Shown: positions 1-8,763, numbered from the stretch's first letter. The stretch: 64,000 nucleotides of DNA from Bacillus alveayuensis (GCA_030812955.1 JAUSTR010000007.1:1-64000), one strand, 5' to 3'. The notes: a model not told the origin generated them from the sequence alone. Program-made: numbers and translations.

Positions 1-27
1 AAATCCGGAACAATCCGCAAAAATTTT

Positions 28-86
28 GCACATTATTTCCGAATCCGCCTGAAATAATTTGAAAAAGGGATTCTGAAATAATGTGC
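28..86. repeat. Near-perfect inverted repeat next to a truncated gene
   Basis: The arms at 28-46 and 68-86 match at 18 of 19 positions around a 21-base loop. The right arm ends at 86 and an in-frame stop of the neighbouring gene remnant follows at 87-89. The gene therefore loses its reading frame exactly where the repeat ends. This fits an inserted palindromic element or the end of a mobile element, but no target duplication can be shown at the window edge. Confidence 0.5.
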
Positions 87-89
87 TAA

Positions 90-476
90 TTTACAGAAGA
101 GCTTTTACAACTAAACTCAAATGATAATCAAGGTGTTCGTTTTATGTTATTTAATGCTTATGTTGAAATGGATGATCTCAAAAAAGCGAAACAGCTATTA
201 GACCGCTATCCAGATGATTTTTCAATCCATTTTGTTTACAACCGACTATTACTTGAACTTTTGGAAAACGGCCCGACAAAGAAGGCGGAAAAATTATTAA
301 AAGAAGCGAAAAAACGAAATCCACACGTCATTAAATATTTGTATGATGGTCGTTGGGTGGATTCATCAATTCCTTACTTCACTCCTGGTGATGAAACAGA
401 AGCGATTGTCTATGTACAAGATTCAGGTCATTTATGGTGGGATGATCCTTTAGATCGATTGCGACATTTATTATAA
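90..476 (+). pseudogene. C-terminal fragment of a TPR/ST7-like protein
   Basis: The open frame runs from a stop at 87-89 to 476. It carries a helical repeat (EELLQLNSNDNQGVRF, then AKQLLDRYPDD) followed by a tail with DSGHLWWDDP. This resembles the C-terminus of ST7/TPR-type bacterial proteins in which a 'DNQGVR' helix precedes a 'LLERYPED'-like repeat. The N-terminal part is missing and replaced by an inverted repeat. The ATG at 144 has no ribosome binding site, so I treat this as a remnant and not an expressed gene. Family assignment is by recognition only. Confidence 0.5.
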
Positions 477-485
477 TCCATAAGT

Positions 486-613
486 TTCAGACTGAAATGA
501 AAACTCATGTCTCGAGGCACGAGCCCGATGAAGAGCGGAGTTGTAAAAATACAGTAATGAAGCGCGATGCGGAGGAAGTAACTAAGAATGAAAGCGTTTA
601 TCAACAGTCTGAA
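486..613. repeat. 128-bp intergenic element with 9-bp inverted ends
   Basis: TTCAGACTG at 486-494 is exactly reverse-complemented by CAGTCTGAA at 605-613. The interior has purine-rich GATGAAGAGCGGAG and GATGCGGAGGAAG blocks. No credible gene lies inside: the short open frame from 497 has no coding character. It may be a small repeated intergenic element, but only one copy is seen here. Confidence 0.35.
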
Positions 614-1017
614 ATTTTAGGTTTTTTTGGACTAGCCAATAATTGGTGGGATTATTTGACAAATCCCATTTATTATCGAAGTTTATCAAGAAGATTATAT
701 TAGTAATAGGTTTTAGATCGAATTTTTTCATCTGAGAAAATAATTACATTTTCTCTAATTTATGAAGATATCTTTTACTGCTGATAAACCGGTTAGGTTA
801 GACAATGTTTTAGAAGTAAATATTGGTCTTTGAAACATTACGTTAATTTCAGTCCAGATATTACTACTATTAACAACGGAACTAGTTCTAAATCTTCTTC
901 GTAAAGTTTATTCACTTTCTCAATTAACTGAACATTTTTTAGCTTGAAGACTTATACATTCTAAGAAAAACTTTATCCATTGAGTCCAATTGCCTTTATA
1001 ACGTGTATTTAGCGACA
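614..1017. other. Non-coding stretch, no feature recognised
   Basis: AT-rich sequence with no open frame of note and no promoter or terminator I can support. The neighbours are gene scraps, so this is probably decayed former coding sequence. Confidence 0.4.
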
Positions 1018-1071
1018 AATTGGGCCATTTATGGTGCGTTTTTTAACCAAGGACAAGTGTGTTTTGCATGA
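1018..1071 (+). pseudogene. Aldehyde dehydrogenase active-site scrap
   Basis: In one frame 1018-1068 reads NWAIYGAFFNQGQVCFA and then meets a TGA at 1069-1071. GAFFNQGQVCFA is the catalytic-cysteine segment of NAD(P)+-dependent aldehyde dehydrogenases. No flanking aldehyde dehydrogenase sequence survives in any frame that I can follow, so this is a tiny relic. The intact aldehyde dehydrogenase at 5991 has GQSCEARSR at this motif and is therefore not a close duplicate. Confidence 0.55.
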
Positions 1072-1266
1072 CGGGGAGTAATGTTTGATGGGGAGAGAAA
1101 ACCTACACAAGAAAGGTATCATTTTTCACTCCCCCATTTCCTTTACGTATTGTCAAAAATTTATAGATAAAATCTAGATGATTTATTGATATATAAGGTT
1201 TTATAAACAAAAAACTTGCCACCCCCATTGTTTTAGTGTATTAGTGAGGTAACACACACACCAATC

Positions 1267-1773
1267 CTAAAACAAAGGAAAATCACCAATAACGGAAATG
1301 TAAATATCAACTTGACTATTTTCTGGGTTCTTACAACGTTCATCATATACTTCAAAGTCTGTTAAGAATGCTCTTTTGTTTGTTTTCGACCATTCCCAAA
1401 TATATTGCCATGCTTCCACAACAATTTCTGGTATAGATCCCTTTCTCGTTGTAAACACCACATATGGACATTCACGTATAAAAAAGCTTTTCATTCCAGT
1501 TGGTACTTGGTTAATCGTTGTCACTTCGGCACCGATAGCAAAAGTATAGGAACCAGCTTCATCTGATTCATAATTTGTATATATTGCTAGAATATTAGGG
1601 TTTTTCTTGTTTGGGATTTTTTCAATAATGCTATGTTTGTTAAAGCTTTGCCATAATGAAGGAATCACGCCTTCACCCTTCATTTCAGCCTCATTTGATG
1701 TAACGACAGGTTTGCCAATAAAACGAATTGGATCCAGCCTAGCAATTTTTTTTGTTTGAATGAATTGTGACAA
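1267..1773 (-). CDS. Effector-binding (GyrI/AraC_E_bind-like) domain protein
   Basis: A small stand-alone ligand-binding domain of the AraC effector-binding/GyrI-like superfamily. The N-terminal segment (KIARLDPIRFIGKPVV, NEAEMKGEGVIPSLWQSF) and the later GAEVTTINQVPTGMKSF are typical of this fold. No DNA-binding domain is present. A longer frame opens at 1845, but GGAGGAGG followed about ten bases later by TTG at 1771-1773 favours the shorter start (168 residues). Stand-alone members can bind small hydrophobic ligands; the ligand here is unknown. The gene lies between gene remnants, with an IS3 relic immediately upstream on the other strand. Confidence 0.65.
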   Translation of the reverse strand: MSQFIQTKKIARLDPIRFIGKPVVTSNEAEMKGEGVIPSLWQSFNKHSIIEKIPNKKNPNILAIYTNYESDEAGSYTFAIGAEVTTINQVPTGMKSFFIRECPYVVFTTRKGSIPEIVVEAWQYIWEWSKTNKRAFLTDFEVYDERCKNPENSQVDIYISVIGDFPLF

Positions 1774-1885
1774 TAGATTCCATCCTCCTCCATTTTTGAG
1801 AATAATAATAAGTCTATTCGCTATTAATCCTTTAAATCCTTCCAAATTTTTTCTGTATGGACGATTAAAAAGTACGGTAATAAAT

Positions 1886-2634
1886 AGTTTGTTTGAAGTT
1901 GGAGGAGGGCTGGTCCTATCGTCAGCTTCGTGAACAATTCGGGATCAAGAGCGATGCACAAATTGCTGAGTGGGTAAAGAAAGTAAAAAACAATGAGTTG
2001 TTGGAGGACAATCGTGGAAAATGGAACAAAAAGTACTTTAACAGCTTAGAAGAAGAGAATGCTTATTTGAAAGCGCAGGTGGAATACCTAAAAAAGCGCA
2101 ATCCAAATCTACACGGGAAGGAGTGGTCTTAAAATCTGAAAGGTTTCAAATTATTGATGAATTAAGAAGAAAGCACCCACTTACATGGCGTTTCAAAATT
2201 GCTGAGGTTTCAAGAGCTGGATACTATAAATGGCGTAGTAATCGTTCAAAATCGTCTATACGTATGGAAAAGGACCTTTTGCTTAAAGAGCACATATTAG
2301 CGATTCACAAGAAACATCCCTACTATGGTTATAAGCGAATGACGAGAGCTTTATCCAGAGAGGGGATGGTTGTAAATCATAGCGTGTACGCCGTTTAATG
2401 AGGGAATTAGGAATAAAATCTGTCATTCGTAAGAAAAGACCGTTCTACGGGCATAGAGGTTCGGTTGTATTTCCTAACGTCCTAAATAGAGAATTTTACG
2501 CAGAGAACCGTTTTGAAAAGTTCGTAACCGGATATTACATATGTACGTGTGGGAGACCATTTTGCCTACCTATCAGCCGTTTTAGATTTGTATAACAATA
2601 AAATTGTTGCTTGGATATTATCTGAAAAGATTAA
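1886..2634 (+). mobile_element. Decayed IS3-family (IS150-type) insertion sequence
   Basis: The first part (1893-2132) is the C-terminal half of OrfA, with helix-turn-helix (YRQLREQFGIKSDAQIAEWV) and leucine-zipper segments; its start is lost. From 2123, OrfB begins (RRKHPLTWRFKIAEVSRAGYYKW, HPYYGYKRMTRAL), shifts frame near 2390 (MRELGIKSVIRKKRPF) and again near 2530. After the second shift, another frame reads ITYVRVGDHFAYLSAVLDLY, the start of the DDE integrase core. The sequence stops near 2630 at the 21-bp array. At least two frameshifts plus loss of both ends make it inactive. Confidence 0.85.
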
Positions 2635-2640
2635 AACTCA

Positions 2641-2870
2641 AAACCGAGAGATTAAGTGCTGAAACCGAGAGATTAAGTGCTGAAACCGAGAGATTAAGTG
2701 CTGAAACCGAGAGATTAAGTGCTGAAACCGAGAGATTATCCGCTCAAACCGAGGGATTTTTGCTATAAACCGATAAATTATAGAACGAAACTAAGAGATT
2801 AAGGCTTGAACCCGATAGATTATGTTGCAAACCCGGTAGATGTCCGTGCAAACCTATAGATTAGTCGGCC
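2641..2870 (+). repeat. 21-bp tandem repeat array, copy A (about 11 units)
   Basis: Units have a fixed core AAACCGAGAGATTAA and a variable 6-base tail (often GTGCTG). The first four or five units (2641-2745) are almost identical; those after 2746 decay steadily (cores such as AAACCGATAAATTAT and AACCTATAGATTAGT). The array starts directly at the broken end of the IS3 remnant. The same unit recurs at 30146-30502 and 51909-52076, always in this orientation. Confidence 0.85.
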
Positions 2871-2928
2871 AATTCAAGGGATTTTTAACGTAATCTGATT
2901 GAATAGGTCAATGAAGGGTCATCTCCCA

Positions 2929-2989
2929 TTGACAACACTACCACTTTCTAATAATATGTAAATTATACGATAGATATAAAAACATAATA
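2929..2989 (+). promoter_or_regulatory. Promoter and operator of the first paa operon
   Basis: TTGACA (2929-2934), a 17-base spacer and TAATAT (2952-2957) form a near-consensus sigma-A promoter. From the -10 box onward, TATGTAA, ACGATA and AAAACATAATA (ending 2989) recur in the same order and almost the same spacing downstream of the paaA promoter at 10193-10230. The ends form an inverted pair (TAATATGT at 2952-2959, ACATAATA at 2982-2989). A repressor bound here would block transcription; PaaX is the obvious candidate, by inference. Confidence 0.75.
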
Positions 2990-3003
2990 AAGGGGTGTTG
3001 AAG

Positions 3004-3174
3004 TTGTCTGTTCATAATAGTGTGCATTGTTCGTTTTGTGATTCGACGGATGTAGCAATAGTGTCTGCTTTTGGCACTGCGCAATTAGTTTCACAATATT
3101 ATTGCCGCAAGTGTAAAAGTGTTTTTGAGTTTATAAGGTGGCAAACAGAGCAAGAGGCATGTAAGGAGGTGTAG
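3004..3174 (+). CDS. PaaD-type zinc-ribbon protein
   Basis: A 56-residue protein with CSFCDST near the N-terminus and CRKCKSVFEFIRW later. This is the layout of the C-terminal zinc ribbon of PaaD, the maturation factor of the phenylacetyl-CoA epoxidase. In E. coli PaaD the ribbon is fused to a DUF59/MIP18 domain; here the DUF59 part is a separate gene at 11181. The TTG start at 3004 sits eight bases after AGGGG; the TTG at 2998 would be too close. It is the first gene of its operon, and its stop at 3172-3174 adjoins paaH. Too short for most gene finders. Confidence 0.75.
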   Translation: MSVHNSVHCSFCDSTDVAIVSAFGTAQLVSQYYCRKCKSVFEFIRWQTEQEACKEV

Positions 3175-3179
3175 TGTTA

Positions 3180-4037
3180 TTGACGATTCAATATGTCGGA
3201 GTTGTCGGTTCTGGAACTATGGGGTCAGGAATTGCACAAATTTGTGCTCAAAATGGGTATTATGTATATCTTTATGATGTAAATGATACTATCGTTCAAA
3301 AATCATTATACTCTATTGAAAAGCGGCTGCAAAAAATGGTTGAAAAAGGGAAAATAACGAAAAAAGAATTGGAGCAATCAATGGAGAGAATTGAAGCGTG
3401 CACAGAATTATCGAACTTGAAAGCATGTGATGTTGTCATAGAAGCTGTACCGGAAAAATTGCCGTTAAAAAAAGAAATTTTTAGACAACTAGAAGGAGTT
3501 TGTTCGGAACAAACGATTCTAGCCACGAACACTTCTTCGTTTTCTGTAACAGATATTGCAAGCGCTGTCAATACCCCGGAACGAGTTGTTGGGCTGCACT
3601 TTTTTAACCCTGTTCCTTTAATGCCGCTTGTGGAAATTGTCAAAGGATTTAAAACTAGTGAAAAATGGATACATGTTCTTCTTCGGTTTGCTGACTCTTT
3701 GGGCAAGGAAGCAGTTATTTGCGAAGATACGCCAGGCTTTATTGTGAACAGGATTGCTAGGCCTTTTTATAACGAAGCATTAAAAATCGCTGGAGAGCGC
3801 TTAGCGTCTGTCGAGCAAATTGACATAATTATGAAAAAAGCCGGTCATTTTAAAATGGGGCCTTTTGAGCTGCAAGATTTGATTGGGATTGATGTCAATT
3901 TTTCAACGACGGAATCTGTCTACAATGGGTTTTTTGGGGAAGGAAGGTTTCGTCCGCACTATTTACAGCAGCGCATGGTGCAGTCTGGAAAAATTGGGAG
4001 AAAGGCTGGTGAAGGATATTTCCGTTATGAAAACTAA
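3180..4037 (+). CDS. paaH: 3-hydroxyacyl-CoA dehydrogenase (PaaH-type)
   Basis: NAD+-dependent oxidation of 3-hydroxyadipyl-CoA to 3-oxoadipyl-CoA in the late Paa pathway is the likely role. The Rossmann motif VGVVGSGTMGSGIAQ (about residues 6-20), the ATNTSSF strand and the catalytic GLHFFNP with His140, followed by VEIVKG (Glu152), are all present. The C-terminal helical domain begins at EDTPGFIVNR. At 285 residues it matches single-domain 3-hydroxybutyryl-CoA dehydrogenase-like enzymes. TTG at 3180 is nine bases from AAGGAGGT; the GTG at 3174 is too close. It overlaps the next gene by 11 bases. Confidence 0.85.
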   Translation: MTIQYVGVVGSGTMGSGIAQICAQNGYYVYLYDVNDTIVQKSLYSIEKRLQKMVEKGKITKKELEQSMERIEACTELSNLKACDVVIEAVPEKLPLKKEIFRQLEGVCSEQTILATNTSSFSVTDIASAVNTPERVVGLHFFNPVPLMPLVEIVKGFKTSEKWIHVLLRFADSLGKEAVICEDTPGFIVNRIARPFYNEALKIAGERLASVEQIDIIMKKAGHFKMGPFELQDLIGIDVNFSTTESVYNGFFGEGRFRPHYLQQRMVQSGKIGRKAGEGYFRYEN

Positions 4038-4761
4038 AACGTTGATAGGAGCGATTGTCGGAAGAGGACCGCTATCTGCACCGCTTGTCAAGCAAATGAA
4101 GACATTAGGTCACACCGTTATAGATAACGGTGAATGGCAACAAGGTTCTCATCTTGATTTTGTAGTAGAGACGACAAATGTCAACATGGAAGAAAAGAAG
4201 AAAAATTTAATGAAAATCGAAAACATCATTTCAGAAAAGACCCTTATTTTATCAACATGTCTTCGTATTACTGCGACAGAAGCAGCATCATGGCTGAAAC
4301 ATCCTGAACGATTAGTAGGCTTTGCTGCTTTTTCTACTTGGGAAGAAACGAATTTGATCGAAATCGCCCCGGCTTTACAGACCGATTTCGACTATGTCAT
4401 AAAGGCGAAAAATATATTTCAAATGATGGGAAAAGAAGTAGAAGTAGTAGAGGATGGAGTCGGATGCGTGTTTCCGAGAATTTTATCCTTGATTATTAAC
4501 GAGGCCGCTTTTGCACTTACAGAGAAAATCGCAACGCCAGAACATATTGATAAAGCTATGAAAAAAGGGACGAACTATCCAATGGGGCCGCTTGCATGGG
4601 CTGATCATGTCGGAATTGATGAGATTTATGCCGTTTTATCTGGATTATATAAAGAAATGGGAGAAGAACGTTATCGTCCTGCACCAATGCTAAGGAAAAT
4701 GGTGTATGCAGGCTGGCTAGGAAAAAAATCAGGAAGGGGATTTTATTTATATGAATCATAA
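4027..4761 (+). CDS. Degenerate 3-hydroxyacyl-CoA dehydrogenase paralogue
   Basis: A 244-residue protein with the same fold and C-terminal domain (EDGVGCVFPRILSLIINEAA, KGTNYPMGPLAWADHVG) as the preceding enzyme, but shorter in the nucleotide-binding half. The dinucleotide motif reads VGRGPLSAP instead of VGSGTMGSG. The catalytic-His segment GLHFFNP is replaced by GFAAFST, so position 100 is Ala. The strand after it keeps IEIAP. It is unlikely to be an ordinary dehydrogenase. It may be a non-catalytic partner of PaaH or bind an acyl-CoA. It starts inside the end of paaH, so the two are probably translationally coupled. A longer frame opening at 3883 lies within paaH and is rejected. Confidence 0.75.
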   Translation: MKTKTLIGAIVGRGPLSAPLVKQMKTLGHTVIDNGEWQQGSHLDFVVETTNVNMEEKKKNLMKIENIISEKTLILSTCLRITATEAASWLKHPERLVGFAAFSTWEETNLIEIAPALQTDFDYVIKAKNIFQMMGKEVEVVEDGVGCVFPRILSLIINEAAFALTEKIATPEHIDKAMKKGTNYPMGPLAWADHVGIDEIYAVLSGLYKEMGEERYRPAPMLRKMVYAGWLGKKSGRGFYLYES

Positions 4762-4776
4762 AGAAGGGATTATCAA

Positions 4777-5976
4777 ATGAGAGAGGCAGTCATCATTGAT
4801 GCAGTAAGAACGCCTATCGGTAGGTTTCATGGTGCTTTAAAAGATGTTCGTCCCGATGACTTAGCTGCCCATGTCATCAAGGAGCTTTTTAATCGCAATC
4901 CGATTGATCCTTCACTTGTGGAAGATGTTATTTTCGGTTGTGCCAATCAAGCTGGGGAAGATAATCGAAACGTTGCAAGAATGGCTGCTTTGCTTGCTGG
5001 AATGCCGGATACTGTTCCAGGTGTAACGGTCAATCGTTTATGTGGATCTGGTTTAGAGGCAGTAAATCAAGCGGCGATTTCCATTCAGGCTGGACTGGGC
5101 GATGTGTTTATTGCCGGTGGTACGGAAAGCATGACGCGCGCACCGTACGTCATGATGAAACCGCAGCTTGATGGGATTAGAAGCACACCTGTATTTTATG
5201 ATACAACGCTCGGCTGGCGCCTTGTAAACGAAAAGCTTGCAGAGAAATATCCGCCAATCAGCCTTGGCGAAACGGCAGAAAACGTTGCCAATCGTTATCA
5301 AATTTCAAGAGAAGAACAGGACGAATTTGCGTTATTAAGCCAACAAAAAGCTGATAGAGCTATAAAAGAAGGGCGGTTTCAAGCTGAGCTTGTTCCGATC
5401 ACAACAAAAAATAGAAAGGGAGAAGAAAAAGTTGTGGATAGGGACGAACATCCGCGGCCGGAGACAACATTGGAAGCGCTAGCTAAGCTTAAACCGGCTT
5501 TTGTGAAAGATGGAACGGTTACAGCAGGAAACTCATCAGGTATGAATGACGGAGCTTCCGCATTATTAATTATGGAAAGAACGACCGCAGAACAATTCGG
5601 ATTTAAACCGCTTGCCCGTTTTATTACATGTGCGGTAGCTGGGGTTCATCCATCTTATATGGGGCTTGGTCCTATTCCAGCCACACAAAAAGCTTTAAGG
5701 CGTGCACAGTTAACGGTTGATCAGCTCGATTTGATTGAAATGAATGAAGCATTTGCTTCCCAATCAATCGCCTGTATGAAAGAACTGCGGTTTCACAAAG
5801 ACAAAGTGAATGTTAACGGAGGAGCAATCGCTTTAGGCCATCCTTTAGGCTGCAGCGGAGCGCGTATCGTGACGACACTCGTTCATGAGATGCAGCGCAG
5901 GGATTCCCGATATGGGCTTGCAACTATGTGTATTGGGGTTGGGCAAGGAATAGCAACCATTATAGAAAAATTATAG
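4777..5976 (+). CDS. paaJ: Thiolase, 3-oxoadipyl-CoA/acetyl-CoA type (PaaJ-like)
   Basis: Cleaves a 3-oxoacyl-CoA with CoA; in this operon the expected reaction is 3-oxoadipyl-CoA to succinyl-CoA and acetyl-CoA. The nucleophilic cysteine is in VNRLCGSGLEA (Cys89), NEAFA lies near residue 325, GGAIALGHPLGCSG carries His355, and MCIGVGQG carries the second catalytic cysteine (about 385). The length of 399 is normal for the family. The N-terminus (EAVIIDAVRTPIGRFHGALK) is that of PcaF/PaaJ-type thiolases. It lies 15 bases after the preceding gene. A general acetyl-CoA acyltransferase role cannot be excluded. Confidence 0.85.
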   Translation: MREAVIIDAVRTPIGRFHGALKDVRPDDLAAHVIKELFNRNPIDPSLVEDVIFGCANQAGEDNRNVARMAALLAGMPDTVPGVTVNRLCGSGLEAVNQAAISIQAGLGDVFIAGGTESMTRAPYVMMKPQLDGIRSTPVFYDTTLGWRLVNEKLAEKYPPISLGETAENVANRYQISREEQDEFALLSQQKADRAIKEGRFQAELVPITTKNRKGEEKVVDRDEHPRPETTLEALAKLKPAFVKDGTVTAGNSSGMNDGASALLIMERTTAEQFGFKPLARFITCAVAGVHPSYMGLGPIPATQKALRRAQLTVDQLDLIEMNEAFASQSIACMKELRFHKDKVNVNGGAIALGHPLGCSGARIVTTLVHEMQRRDSRYGLATMCIGVGQGIATIIEKL

Positions 5977-5990
5977 AGGGAGGAAGTTCA

Positions 5991-7472
5991 ATGAAAGTTA
6001 AAAGCCACTACCCGTTATTTATAAATGGGGAATATGTCGATAGCAAAAATGGGGAACGATTTGACGTAGTGAATCCAGCAACAGAAGAGGTAATCGCAAC
6101 GGCAGCTAAAGCAGCAAAAGAAGATGTAGATAAAGCGGTTCAGGCGGCTCGGACAGCTTTTGAATCTGGAAAATGGCCTAAAATGACAGCAGCAAAACGG
6201 GCTCGTATTTTAAATAAAATTGCCAGTATCATGAGAGAGCGCTTCGATGACTTAGTCAATGCCGAAGTATTAAATAGCGGCAAAACAGTGGATGCGGCGA
6301 AAGGGCAAATTAATCAGGCAATTGAAGACTTTGAGTTTTATGCAGCTGCTGCCATCACCTTACAAGGAGACGTGAATCAAGTTCCGAACGGCTTTTTTAA
6401 CTATACTGTCAAAGAGCCGGTAGGTGTATGCGGACAAATTATTCCTTGGAATTATCCGCTGATGATGGCTGCATGGAAAGTGGCACCTGCTCTAGCTGCT
6501 GGTTGTACCGTTGTGTTAAAACCGGCAAGCTATACTCCGATCACAGCTTATATGCTGGCAGAAATTTGCCTTGAAGCAGGTGTTCCGAACGGAGTCGTCA
6601 ATGTCATCACAGGGAGTGGTTCGGAAATTGGCCCATACATGACACAGCATCCAGGAATTGATAAAGTGGCCTTTACAGGTGAAACGGAAACGGGTAAGGA
6701 CATTATGAAGCGTGCTTCTGATACGTTAAAGCGCGTTACGTTAGAGTTAGGCGGAAAATCGCCAAACATTGTCTTTGATGATTGCGATCTAGAAGAAGCT
6801 GTAAATGGTTCACTTTTTGGAATATTCTATAATACAGGCCAATCTTGTGAAGCGCGTTCTCGCTTGTTTGTCCATGAGAGCATTTACGATGAATTCATGG
6901 AGATGTTTCTCGAAAAGGCTTCCCGTGTTCGTGTTGGAGATCCATTTGCAAAAGGTGTCCACATGGGCGCTGTTATTTCGAAAAGCCATCAGGATGTGAT
7001 TGATGGCTATGTCAAGCTAGCTGTGGAAGAGGGAGGGGAAATTCTTTATGGAGGTAAAGTGCCTGAAGGAGGAGAGTTTAGAAAAGGATATTGGTATATG
7101 CCTACAATAATCGGCAACGTTACAAACGATATGAGAGTAGCTCAGGAGGAAATCTTTGGTCCTGTCGTTGTTGTAATGAAATTTTCTGAGGAAGAAGAAG
7201 TGATTCGTCAAGCAAATGATACGATCTTCGGATTAGGGTCTTGTATTTGGACAAAAGATCATGGAAGAGCCCATCGTGTGTCATCACGTATTCGTGCTGG
7301 AATTGTCATGGTGAATTGTCCGATTTCAGCCTTCCCTGGAACACCATTTGGAGGATATAAGCAATCAGGCTTTGGCAGAGAGCTAGCGCTTGAAACTCTA
7401 AATCTTTATATGGAAACTAAGAGCGTCGTTTCTTATGTCGGCGGTAAACCGTTAAATATGTTTGGAATCTAG
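5991..7472 (+). CDS. NAD(P)+-dependent aldehyde dehydrogenase
   Basis: A 493-residue aldehyde dehydrogenase with VPWNYP-like IIPWNYPLMM, FTGETETGKDIM, ELGGKSPNIVF (Glu252) and catalytic GQSCEARSR (Cys286), plus EEIFGPVVVV and PFGGYKQSGFGRE near the end. The ATG at 5991 has GGGAGGAAG upstream; the frame is open further back but that is inside the thiolase gene. Co-transcription with paaH/paaJ suggests oxidation of the ring-opened semialdehyde (the aldehyde dehydrogenase half of PaaZ in E. coli, which is not seen here as a fusion) or of phenylacetaldehyde. The sequence alone does not decide. Confidence 0.8.
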   Translation: MKVKSHYPLFINGEYVDSKNGERFDVVNPATEEVIATAAKAAKEDVDKAVQAARTAFESGKWPKMTAAKRARILNKIASIMRERFDDLVNAEVLNSGKTVDAAKGQINQAIEDFEFYAAAAITLQGDVNQVPNGFFNYTVKEPVGVCGQIIPWNYPLMMAAWKVAPALAAGCTVVLKPASYTPITAYMLAEICLEAGVPNGVVNVITGSGSEIGPYMTQHPGIDKVAFTGETETGKDIMKRASDTLKRVTLELGGKSPNIVFDDCDLEEAVNGSLFGIFYNTGQSCEARSRLFVHESIYDEFMEMFLEKASRVRVGDPFAKGVHMGAVISKSHQDVIDGYVKLAVEEGGEILYGGKVPEGGEFRKGYWYMPTIIGNVTNDMRVAQEEIFGPVVVVMKFSEEEEVIRQANDTIFGLGSCIWTKDHGRAHRVSSRIRAGIVMVNCPISAFPGTPFGGYKQSGFGRELALETLNLYMETKSVVSYVGGKPLNMFGI

Positions 7473-7574
7473 TATTATGTTTTTTGGAATATCATGGAAA
7501 AAGTACAAAATTACTGTTGGAAAAATTGCGAAAATTAGTTATATTATATTTATTAGACGTAAGTCTAAAAAATA

Positions 7575-7657
7575 GGCTCTTTTCTAAAAGATTGTTGCTT
7601 TACAACTATAGCTTTTCGACTATCCAGGCAAGCGACACGCTTGCTATGTCACACTTA
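7575..7657 (+). repeat. Truncated copy of the GGCTCTTTTC MITE
   Basis: From 7575 the sequence follows the left half of the MITE found complete at 32753-32872: GGCTCTTTTCTAAAAG, then the CCAGGCAAGCGACACGCTTG hairpin and CTATGTCACACTT. It then diverges near 7657. The right terminal repeat is missing, so this is a dead copy. Confidence 0.75.
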
Positions 7658-7693
7658 TTTTGAAGAAGCAGCGTGTATTTGATCTACAAACTG

Positions 7694-7728
7694 ACATATC
7701 GGTTAAATAGGGCCGATATGTTTTTCTT
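7694..7728 (+). terminator. Rho-independent terminator
   Basis: ACATATCGG (7694-7702) pairs perfectly with CCGATATGT (7713-7721), followed by TTTTTCTTT. It closes the operon that ends with the aldehyde dehydrogenase gene, 220 bases downstream of it and after a truncated MITE. Confidence 0.8.
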
Positions 7729-7864
7729 TCCTAGCAGAATACAAATGATGAAATCGGTTGATTCCGAAAAAATTGTTCCAACACCCATACACTTGTAAAA
7801 GCAGCATTTGTTCCATCATAATAAAAAATGAGACAAAATCCAAAAAAAGACAGGTGTAGCAGTT

Positions 7865-8734
7865 ATGAAACCAAGATCTTTAATGTTCACTTTATTTGGT
7901 GAGTACATTCAGCATTATGGCAATGAAATTTGGATTGGCAGCCTTATTAATATGATGTCCCATTTTGGTATTTCAGAATCTTCTATCCGCGGGGCCGCTT
8001 TAAGAATGGTACAGCAAGATTTCTTCCAAGTGAGAAAAATTAAAAATAATAGCTATTATTCTCTTACCAATAAAGGGATGAGAACAATGCTCGATGGATT
8101 CACCCGGGTTTATAACAAAAAAAGCGACAAATGGGACGGACGCTGGCGGATTTTAACATACTCTGTTCCAGAAGAAAAAAGAGATCTCCGCAACCAAATT
8201 CGAAAAGAGCTGAGCTTAATGGGGTTTGGCTTCATTTCCCACGGGACATGGGCTAGTCCGAATCCTGTTGAGCAGCAAGTAATGGAATTAATTAGAGACT
8301 ATCATTTGGAGCAATATGTTATTCTTTTCAGTTCGAGTTCGGTCGTATCCCATACCAACGAGGATCTAATTGAAAAAGGATGGGACTTTGCTGCGATTGG
8401 GAAAGAGTACGAGGCATTTATTGAAATTTATCAAACGAAATATGATGAATATAAAAAGCGGGCTTGGAATAATGAATTGAGTGATGAGGAATGCTTTATT
8501 GAGCGAACAAAGCTCGTACACGAATATCGGAAATTATTTTTTGTTGATCCAGGGTTTCCGAATGATCTTTTACCTCCTGATTGGAATGGTACGAAAGCAA
8601 GGGAACTCTTTTTCAACACTCATCAGCTTTTGTCAGTGCCAGCAATCAGATATTTTGAAAAGGTGTTTGAAAAAGCTCCCGATCATGAACTTGTTCCAAA
8701 TCGTGATAAGGCTATCAATCCTTTTGTCGTTTAA
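7865..8734 (+). CDS. paaX: PaaX family transcriptional repressor
   Basis: PaaX proteins repress phenylacetate genes and are released by phenylacetyl-CoA. The N-terminal winged helix (FGEYIQHYGNEIWIGSLINM, then FGISESSIRGAALRMVQQD) and the central WDGRWRILTYSVPEEKR and GFISHGTWASPNP segments are diagnostic. The 289-residue length is usual. The gene stands alone between the two main paa operons and its stop nearly touches the metallo-hydrolase frame. Inverted repeats shared by the two paa promoters are its likely targets. Binding is inferred. Confidence 0.9.
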   Translation: MKPRSLMFTLFGEYIQHYGNEIWIGSLINMMSHFGISESSIRGAALRMVQQDFFQVRKIKNNSYYSLTNKGMRTMLDGFTRVYNKKSDKWDGRWRILTYSVPEEKRDLRNQIRKELSLMGFGFISHGTWASPNPVEQQVMELIRDYHLEQYVILFSSSSVVSHTNEDLIEKGWDFAAIGKEYEAFIEIYQTKYDEYKKRAWNNELSDEECFIERTKLVHEYRKLFFVDPGFPNDLLPPDWNGTKARELFFNTHQLLSVPAIRYFEKVFEKAPDHELVPNRDKAINPFVV

Positions 8735-8763
8735 TGGAAATAGATGAAGTGGGTGATCTAAAT

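Noticed and set aside
497-703. 68-codon open frame after the TPR remnant
   Set aside because: No ribosome binding site, no family likeness, and most of it lies within the 486-613 inverted-ended element.
2641-2870. CRISPR-like array
   Set aside because: Units are only 21 bases with 6-base variable tails, no spacer-length segments and no cas genes.
3296-3706. 136-codon minus-strand frame inside paaH
   Set aside because: Shadow of a well-supported gene with catalytic motifs on the plus strand.
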